From an uncultured Opitutia bacterium (lineage in GTDB: Bacteria > Verrucomicrobiota > Verrucomicrobiia > Opitutales > UBA953): a stretch of 12,413 nt of DNA. The stretch spans positions 1-12,413 of the forward strand of contig CAIYUD010000198.1 in assembly GCA_903929325.1 (NCBI GenBank). The letters run 5' to 3'. The translations under genes and the position numbers were made by a program. This document shows positions 9,001-12,413 of the stretch, piece after piece. The notes beneath the pieces were generated by a model. That model saw nothing but the letters and a program-made list of their open reading frames with translations. It was not told where the DNA came from and did not search any database. Positions within the stretch are counted from its first letter, which is position 1; every line of letters starts with the position of its first letter.

Positions 9001-10734
9001 TCGCCTCATGCCTACAGCGTGAACGATGTCTCGGGACTTAGCGCAACGAACTACAGTTTCGTTGCTTCGCCTACGACCGCTAACATCACGATCACGCCTG
9101 CGCCCGTTACACTCAGCGGAACCAATGTGAGCCGTTACTATGGCAGCACCATCGGTGTCTCGGATGCTTGGCAAATTGTCGGCTTAAAGAACGGACAAAC
9201 CACTGCTGACGTTAAGAGTACACAGTTCACCGGTGCGCCAGTAGTGACCTCGACCGAAGCTGGCGATGCCTCTGCTAACGCAGGTAGCTACACCATCGGC
9301 ATCACCAACGGAGACTTCGCTCCTATTGCCTTAAGCAACTACAGCTTTGATAACACAAGCACGCCGACAACCGGTACGCTGACAATTAACAAGGCGTTGC
9401 TCACAGTTACCGCCAATCGGACTGGTACGTACGGCGATCTGAATCCTCTCTCAGGCCTAGTGTTCGATGCCTTACAGGTCTCGGGTTATGTCAACGGCGA
9501 CAGCAACTTGGTCACAGGTACCGCTACCTTCAGCTCTAACTATAATACCTCTGCCGCAGGAACCCGCGGTGCAGGCACGTATAACCTGAATACGAATGTC
9601 ACAAACCTGGCTGTCTCGAATGGCAATTACACGGTTGTTGGCGGAACTGGCACCCTGACAATCGACAAGGCACAACTTGACCTCAAGGTTTCCAATGCAA
9701 CTCGCTTCTACGGTGATAACAATGCATCGGCTACCTTGGCTTCGGCCACGAATGGTCAATTGAAGTATACTGATACCGTTGACTCAGCCTTAACGGGTTC
9801 AGCAAACTTCAATTTCGGCGGCGTCGATAACACGACAAATATCGGCGTGTACACGGTTTCAGCAACCGCTGGCACATTGGCTTCCGCAAATTATACCTTC
9901 GGCGCTATTGCTGACGGATCGCTGACAATTAACAAAGCAATCTTAACCATTAACGCTGCGCGCAATATCACTTATGGTGATGCCTCGCCGCTTGCAGGTA
10001 TCACCTTCAGTGACAGCCAAGTCTCTGGCTATAAACTTGGACAAAGTGGTCAAGTTACAGGCAGCATCACCTTCACTTCAGGTTATGACACTGCAGCTGC
10101 TGGCACACGCGGTGCTGGCACGTATGCTATCACGGTTAACGGCGCGAGCTCCTTGTCGTCTAACTACACAGTAAGCGTCGACGGCGGAAATCTCGTGGTC
10201 GCGAAGGCTACACTCACTGGACAGGTTAATAATGCTGAACGATTCTTCGGCAGCTCGAACCCTGGCTTTAGCGCAACATGGTCCGGCTTCAAATATTCAG
10301 AAACGATTAGCACTATCGGCGCAACGGGCTCCCTGACGTTGAATACCAATGCTAACCATGCGAGCCGTCCTGATGGATCGCCCTATGTCATCACTGCGAC
10401 AAATTCGACCCTGGCGTCTGCCAATTACGAATTTGGCACCGTTGCTGATGGCCAGCTCAACATCACGCCACTTATCCCTGTTGATCTCGAGCGTCTTCGT
10501 GCGTTCGGCTCTGTGGAAAGTTGGACATTCGGCTTAGCCTCGCGCCCTGCTGAATCCGGTGTTTCGAACCTCGATCCTGGTACACAAATTAACTTCAACG
10601 ATCGCTCCATCCAAATCGTCTTCCCTGAGTTCCGTGACTTAACTTCGGACGCGGAAAAGAAGAAGAAAAAGGATGCTGTCGAGACGACTGCCCAGGACGC
10701 CAAGCCAGCACCTCGCACGCTTTCCAAGAACTAA
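3097..10734 (+). CDS. Giant two-partner-secretion exoprotein (TpsA) with filamentous haemagglutinin-type N-terminus and 14 MBG-type repeats
   Basis: Predicted surface or secreted fibrous protein of 2545 residues, exported by Sec and then by the TpsB encoded just downstream. Order of parts: signal peptide (about 1-29, basic n-region then an Ala-rich core); TPS secretion domain (about 30-290) with FNVGSSAEVRFNQP, NGRVILSNAQGILF (109-122) and GAEVNVGSLVAS; the post-domain marker GEILLDPKNIFI (341-352). Then comes a beta-helix rich in Gly, Asn, Thr and Val (about 400-1000) with an aromatic-rich insert (464-515), a non-repetitive linker (about 1009-1168), fourteen MBG-type domains (about 1170-2458), and a charged tail with five lysines (2521-2525). 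I find no cysteine. ATG 3097 is the only possible start: the frame has a stop at 3061-3063 and no start codon between. There is no autotransporter barrel, PEP-CTERM or LPXTG signal. Likely an adhesin, biofilm or long stalk protein, by analogy with HMW1A and FhaB; the ligand is unknown. Confidence 0.9.
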   Translation: MGRSKSLFNVGRSFLAAAAAMAVTPLIASPNPGALPSLREVRSGSATVQVSGSRMDVNQATRQASLDWDTFNVGSSAEVRFNQPDSKSVSFNRVLGSDPSVIAGKLSSNGRVILSNAQGILFAPGAEVNVGSLVASALQDASGDFSNGTATFSGRGGNVVNQGTITAADAGHVVLLGARVSNEGLITANAGKVLLGSGDAVRLDFAGDSLISLAVDASLVDAAVSNGGVIRVGEGLVVLTAKAASGLATAVVQTGGLIEAKGLTRQGGTIRMDSSNVTVNGTLDASSVSAQGGEVYVRGTDSAAVSGSIDVTGLTKGGFIDISAPALGDVNFDNLRLGQGGEILLDPKNIFIVTSGAAGSILDPTSPTYNNGFDAVVDIQQGSATSYDTRYLDKFILAGKILTLLQNGINVRIEATNDITVAGPIASVIATTGNLSLVAGRNLTIASDIRISGAVTLLSNANIFGVYTLYNDVYWQGPPTDPLIPNPDYLFIEDVYRGRTLVDYPSTSRIAETNWDRDAGAALLDIRADVRVKGSSVRLEAQTAGDRADRLSSAFGGALPGEIIGDIQISGTVEASTGDVAIVTPYGSLKATPASSIIAQGNIGIWAGQDAETGAMLSRGTGTTTFDFNPTDSALGDGDYNLNFVKDITGIWVQAVGDTTIKGAVTAFSDIRINDDITQTGGAVTVQNDITTDGVVVIRAATTLTTEAITSNNDTITLESNLDSVINGNLFAGDAISVLSNQGNITTQSATSFNNLDINAARAITVNGDIESTDGDVVVHSSIDPFDGPIEINGSVTAWNDILIEADNASSVTVTNAITAGGDVFILSNTDINGNRGDISLANVTAGEGGADNFVPLQGLIPAPLFILGNNVSSSGTLTANDSFLVTGNVFVSAEGDANLVNGSATNFGVIAIGNTTVTGLVVANDTINLTALTGFVSATGGLAAGNTISLSAVDAISLGAAAATNDITLTFNGGAADLTLGGDIESFAGNIDLGSPNSITFDGGTGVNSEYITVTAALDILNRPTIGTAIFAGTRADGVGFEFNDRGVRDTLGLVDNSVLGTAFFQVGSTTPVSVQYFDAVQEVRLTPFDALVDALRAGDTITTAFNTAFLNLDWTLGGLPSAGPTSTSGVNTWNFTVTPVNGFQVLRPGYVVVNVGPNGTPTAPQTYTITPRPIQVKPGDLSITYGDTTPTGGTFTYSFQNIPAGETASVGLTGTPVFTTDYDSTNAAARNAGIYSIFADISSVASSNPNYIITSVDGVLTVRPASLTFRVTSKTITYGDTPYIGTPVLDRDYTVDAGSFKYTDTYGSIVTGSPTLVTAASSTSQARLDYNVALASGTLAYASGNYVPVFVDGTIHIDPAVLTGRVAIASRTYGSPEVDFTADAIEWTGFKNGETALDAFVSGNPSFAIEGAGLGIRNVGRYGVSANAGNLNSPNYDIGTIDPGFLQVDPKEVQVIADARTRRYGDANPNLTVRYFGFAYGQDINTAGVTGSASVSTLLNGTTGVGVYNDSLTVNATGLSAQNYTFTGVSGTMTITKAPLVVTAINQSRTYGDTTIITDGTSYVISGFRNGEDAATANVTGIPTISVSPTVTATSNVGTYNGAILVNGGTLNAANYEFTTAGNLVAGNLTVTRALLDVIVDNQYRVYGSSDPTLTYTFSGFKNSQTLATSGVTGAAAVSIAAAGRGAMADAGTYAITGLAGSLASTNYSFRMVNGVLTVAKASLTIRAVAASRQYGDALTGFTYTIDAAGFKNGQTEAVLRGTGALSGDASVTAFQVDLVTPVQVGDNVGSYVLVATKNTLDARNYTFEPPGTVYVPATLTITKAPLLVTARNATREYGDVNPAFGYDITGYRLGETSAILTGSPTVTTTATQSSNVGTYAITPTQNTLIDTTGNYSFTFVNGTLTISKAVLTVSSQALTSVYGDTVNSFTPGFSGFKLTDTSSVVSGTAGFSRTAGSVATLDVASSPHAYSVNDVSGLSATNYSFVASPTTANITITPAPVTLSGTNVSRYYGSTIGVSDAWQIVGLKNGQTTADVKSTQFTGAPVVTSTEAGDASANAGSYTIGITNGDFAPIALSNYSFDNTSTPTTGTLTINKALLTVTANRTGTYGDLNPLSGLVFDALQVSGYVNGDSNLVTGTATFSSNYNTSAAGTRGAGTYNLNTNVTNLAVSNGNYTVVGGTGTLTIDKAQLDLKVSNATRFYGDNNASATLASATNGQLKYTDTVDSALTGSANFNFGGVDNTTNIGVYTVSATAGTLASANYTFGAIADGSLTINKAILTINAARNITYGDASPLAGITFSDSQVSGYKLGQSGQVTGSITFTSGYDTAAAGTRGAGTYAITVNGASSLSSNYTVSVDGGNLVVAKATLTGQVNNAERFFGSSNPGFSATWSGFKYSETISTIGATGSLTLNTNANHASRPDGSPYVITATNSTLASANYEFGTVADGQLNITPLIPVDLERLRAFGSVESWTFGLASRPAESGVSNLDPGTQINFNDRSIQIVFPEFRDLTSDAEKKKKKDAVETTAQDAKPAPRTLSKN
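6604..10470 (+). repeat. Array of 14 tandem MBG-type domains inside the TpsA gene
   Basis: Each unit starts with a short strand of the type T-K-A-P-L-x-V, followed about ten residues later by an aromatic-Tyr-Gly-Asp/Ser motif. It then has a GFKNGET-like centre, a G-x-Y strand and a closing NYxF...G-x-L-T-I strand. The Tyr of YGD/YGS falls at residues 1187, 1280, 1375, 1466, 1553, 1649, 1737, 1840, 1925, 2015, 2112, 2205, 2293 and, as Phe in FFGS, 2384. Spacing is 85 to 103 residues, mean 92. Such units match the MBG family of immunoglobulin-like modules common in large bacterial surface proteins. DNA identity between units is low, with many synonymous changes, so the array is old and unlikely to be an assembly artefact. 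Expected role: extended rod projecting the N-terminal part from the cell, or adhesion. Confidence 0.88.
9388..10470 (+). repeat. Two-domain super-repeat (MBG units 11-12 duplicated as 13-14)
   Basis: Units 11 and 13 share features that other units lack, such as a centre ending in QVSGY and the segment AAGTRGAGTY. Units 12 and 14 share TLASANYxFG followed by ADGxL. The halves 9388-9930 and 9931-10470 are 543 and 540 bases long. This pattern is best explained by duplication of a pair of domains, followed by divergence. Unit 14 has decayed most: its YGD is FFGS and its centre carries a different insert. Confidence 0.65.
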
Positions 10735-10740
10735 TCTGAC

Positions 10741-12413
10741 ATGTCTCGCAACATTTCGAAGCAGGCCTTCCTAGCGGCCGCGCTCCTCACCGCTTCGGGC
10801 CTTTATGCCCAAGTAACGCCTGACGCCGGCAGCGCCTTGCGCGAAAACAAAAAAGCGCCACAACTGCCCACCAGTTTGACGCCTCCTGTTTCCGTGCAAG
10901 CAGCACCTTCGCCGAACCAGGCGATTGCAACGAGCGATCCGAAAGAAGTCAGAATTTACGTACGTCGTTATATCGTGCCTGCGAACTCGGCGGTCACCCA
11001 GGGTGAAGTCGACGTGGCAACATCTGACTATACCCGTCGCTGGTTAACCTTCACGCAGATCCGCGCTGGCTTCGATTGCGTTCGCGAGCTCTACCGCTCG
11101 AAAGGCTACGTGCTCGCTAACACGTATAGCCCTGAGCAGACCATGAAGGACGGTATCATTAAGTTGGGCGTCCTCGAAGGTACTGTCGAAGGCGTCGACG
11201 TCAAAAAAACCGCAGGTAGCGGAACATCTATTTCAGCGGATGCTGTTCGTGATCGTATCACGGCTGCTCAGTCAATCGGCACTGCCTTCCGCGTTCAAGA
11301 CGCCGAGCGCGGCTTACTGATTGCATCAGATTTGGTGAAGAGCCCAGTCACTGCGCAGCTCTCTGCTGGTAAGGCAATGGGAGCGACCCGCGTTGACATT
11401 GAGTTCACGCCTCCCCCTGCAGCTTCAGCCACACTTACCTACGACAACTTTGGTAACAAGCAGTCTGGTCGTAATCGCGCTCAACTCGAAGGTCGTTTCA
11501 CGACAGGCCTGGTTGAAGGTGATGAAATCGATCTCGGCTATACACATGCCTCCGACTTGCAGTCTATCCGTGCGGGCCTCTCGTTGCCTGTTGGCAGCAA
11601 TGGTCTCACTGCCGGACTGTCGTACTCGGATGTTACCTACGATCTTTCGGGCAGCTTTACTGGCTTCTCGGGTACTGCGAAAGAGTTACGCGTGAATGGA
11701 AGTTACCCCTTCATGCGCTCGCGCTCCTTCAGCTTCTTTGGCGACCTTATTTACTCTTTGCGTGACCTTGAGAATACCGACGTAACTGGGAACACTTTCC
11801 CACGTAAACTGCACTCATTCACCCTCGGTGGGCGTATCGAGTCGTATGACGACGTCCTCGGGGGCGGCATGAACCAAGTCGGCCTTAATTTCGTGGCTGG
11901 TAGTTCGACCGTCGATAATCGCGCAGTGGATCTCCTTGGTCGTTATCTCGACTCACAACTCGCCCGTGGCGCTGAAGGTTCCTACAGCAAGGTTGTACTC
12001 ACTGCTTCGCGCCTGCAGCACGTGACCGACTCTGCAACGATGCTTTTCAGTCTCCGCGTCCAACAGAGCAGCGACAATTTAGATTCTTCGGAGCAAGATA
12101 GCTTAGGCGGTCCTTACAGTCTCCGTAGTTACGCAAACTCAGAAGCAACCGGCGATAAGACTGTCGTGCTCTCTGCTGAATTGCGCCAACCGCTCTTCAC
12201 TGGCCTCTCCGCTAAATTATTCTTCGACCAAGGCTGGGTGAAAGTTAGTAATAACAATGCTTGGGACACCAGCAATGCGATCAACAGTTACAGTCTCAGC
12301 TCCACGGGCGTTGGTCTCGACTTAAACAACTCCCTCTTTGGTATGCCCATTCGCGCCTCCGTCACTTACGCCCACTCGGTTGGCGACAATCCTGCTCTGA
12401 GTGCCCAAGGCCT
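10741..12413 (+). CDS. TpsB outer-membrane transporter, ShlB/FhaC family (3' end outside window)
   Basis: Outer-membrane pore that recognises the TPS domain of its partner in the periplasm and passes the protein to the surface without ATP. It is read open from ATG 10741 to the right edge, 557 codons. Seen: signal peptide (1-23, cut after LYA); PDAGSALRE (27-35), like the plug helix H1 of FhaC; a proline-rich linker; POTRA1 (about 69-155) with YSPEQTMKDGIIKLGVLEG; POTRA2 (about 165-225); and a 16-strand-type barrel from about 227 starting ATLTYDNFGNKQSGR. GGPYSLRSY (456-464) is the loop L6 motif, usually VRGY or VRAY, and FDQGWV lies near the end. Family length is about 550-590, so little is missing. 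The gene starts six bases after tpsA with no ribosome site, so translation is probably coupled. ATG 10741 is the first start after the tpsA stop. Only a single cysteine (113) was noticed in the visible part. TpsB identity is well supported; substrate pairing rests on adjacency. Confidence 0.9.
   Translation, partial: MSRNISKQAFLAAALLTASGLYAQVTPDAGSALRENKKAPQLPTSLTPPVSVQAAPSPNQAIATSDPKEVRIYVRRYIVPANSAVTQGEVDVATSDYTRRWLTFTQIRAGFDCVRELYRSKGYVLANTYSPEQTMKDGIIKLGVLEGTVEGVDVKKTAGSGTSISADAVRDRITAAQSIGTAFRVQDAERGLLIASDLVKSPVTAQLSAGKAMGATRVDIEFTPPPAASATLTYDNFGNKQSGRNRAQLEGRFTTGLVEGDEIDLGYTHASDLQSIRAGLSLPVGSNGLTAGLSYSDVTYDLSGSFTGFSGTAKELRVNGSYPFMRSRSFSFFGDLIYSLRDLENTDVTGNTFPRKLHSFTLGGRIESYDDVLGGGMNQVGLNFVAGSSTVDNRAVDLLGRYLDSQLARGAEGSYSKVVLTASRLQHVTDSATMLFSLRVQQSSDNLDSSEQDSLGGPYSLRSYANSEATGDKTVVLSAELRQPLFTGLSAKLFFDQGWVKVSNNNAWDTSNAINSYSLSSTGVGLDLNNSLFGMPIRASVTYAHSVGDNPALSAQG

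Noticed and set aside
6604..10470. Regularly spaced repeats that might suggest a CRISPR or DNA satellite
   Set aside because: Spacing is about 276 bases, the repeats are conserved at protein and not at DNA level, and they lie in one continuous frame.
10665..10739. G AAA AAG slippery-like site in the lysine run, with a -1 frame open to TGA 10737-10739
   Set aside because: The heptamer is a weak form, no clear downstream stem-loop was found, and the lysine run alone explains the A-richness. The alternative tail with three cysteines would be odd for this protein.

Overview
The window looks like a chromosomal segment from a diderm (Gram-negative type) bacterium of moderate GC content. It has three housekeeping genes on the left and a two-partner secretion (type Vb) locus on the right that fills about 75% of the window. 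None of the starts shows a strong Shine-Dalgarno sequence. Together with the large MBG-repeat exoprotein, this makes me think of Verrucomicrobiota (Opitutia-like), but that is an impression and not something I can prove from the sequence.

Left part, + strand: the 3' end of xseA (exodeoxyribonuclease VII large subunit, enters from the left edge, ends at 613). It is followed 36 bases later by a beta-hydroxyacid dehydrogenase of the 3-hydroxyisobutyrate dehydrogenase / glyoxylate reductase family (650-1528). A pyruvate kinase gene (pyk, 1525-2985, minus strand) converges on it. The two stop codons share a TTAA, so there is no room for a conventional terminator between them.

Centre and right, + strand: a 111-base divergent intergenic region (2986-3096) leads into a 2545-residue secreted giant (3097-10734). 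The protein has a signal peptide, a filamentous-haemagglutinin-type TPS secretion domain, a long beta-helix stretch with an aromatic-rich insert, and a non-repetitive linker. Then come fourteen tandem MBG-type domains of about 92 residues and a highly charged, lysine-rich tail. The protein has no cysteine. Six bases downstream, in the same frame, starts its outer-membrane partner, a ShlB/FhaC-family TpsB transporter with two POTRA domains and a beta-barrel. This gene runs off the right edge after 557 codons and is probably nearly complete.

How the parts work together: TpsA should cross the inner membrane by Sec and be recognised in the periplasm by the POTRA domains of TpsB. It should then be threaded to the surface, where the MBG array would form a long stalk or adhesive fibre. 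No RNA gene, CRISPR array, insertion sequence or phage element was seen.
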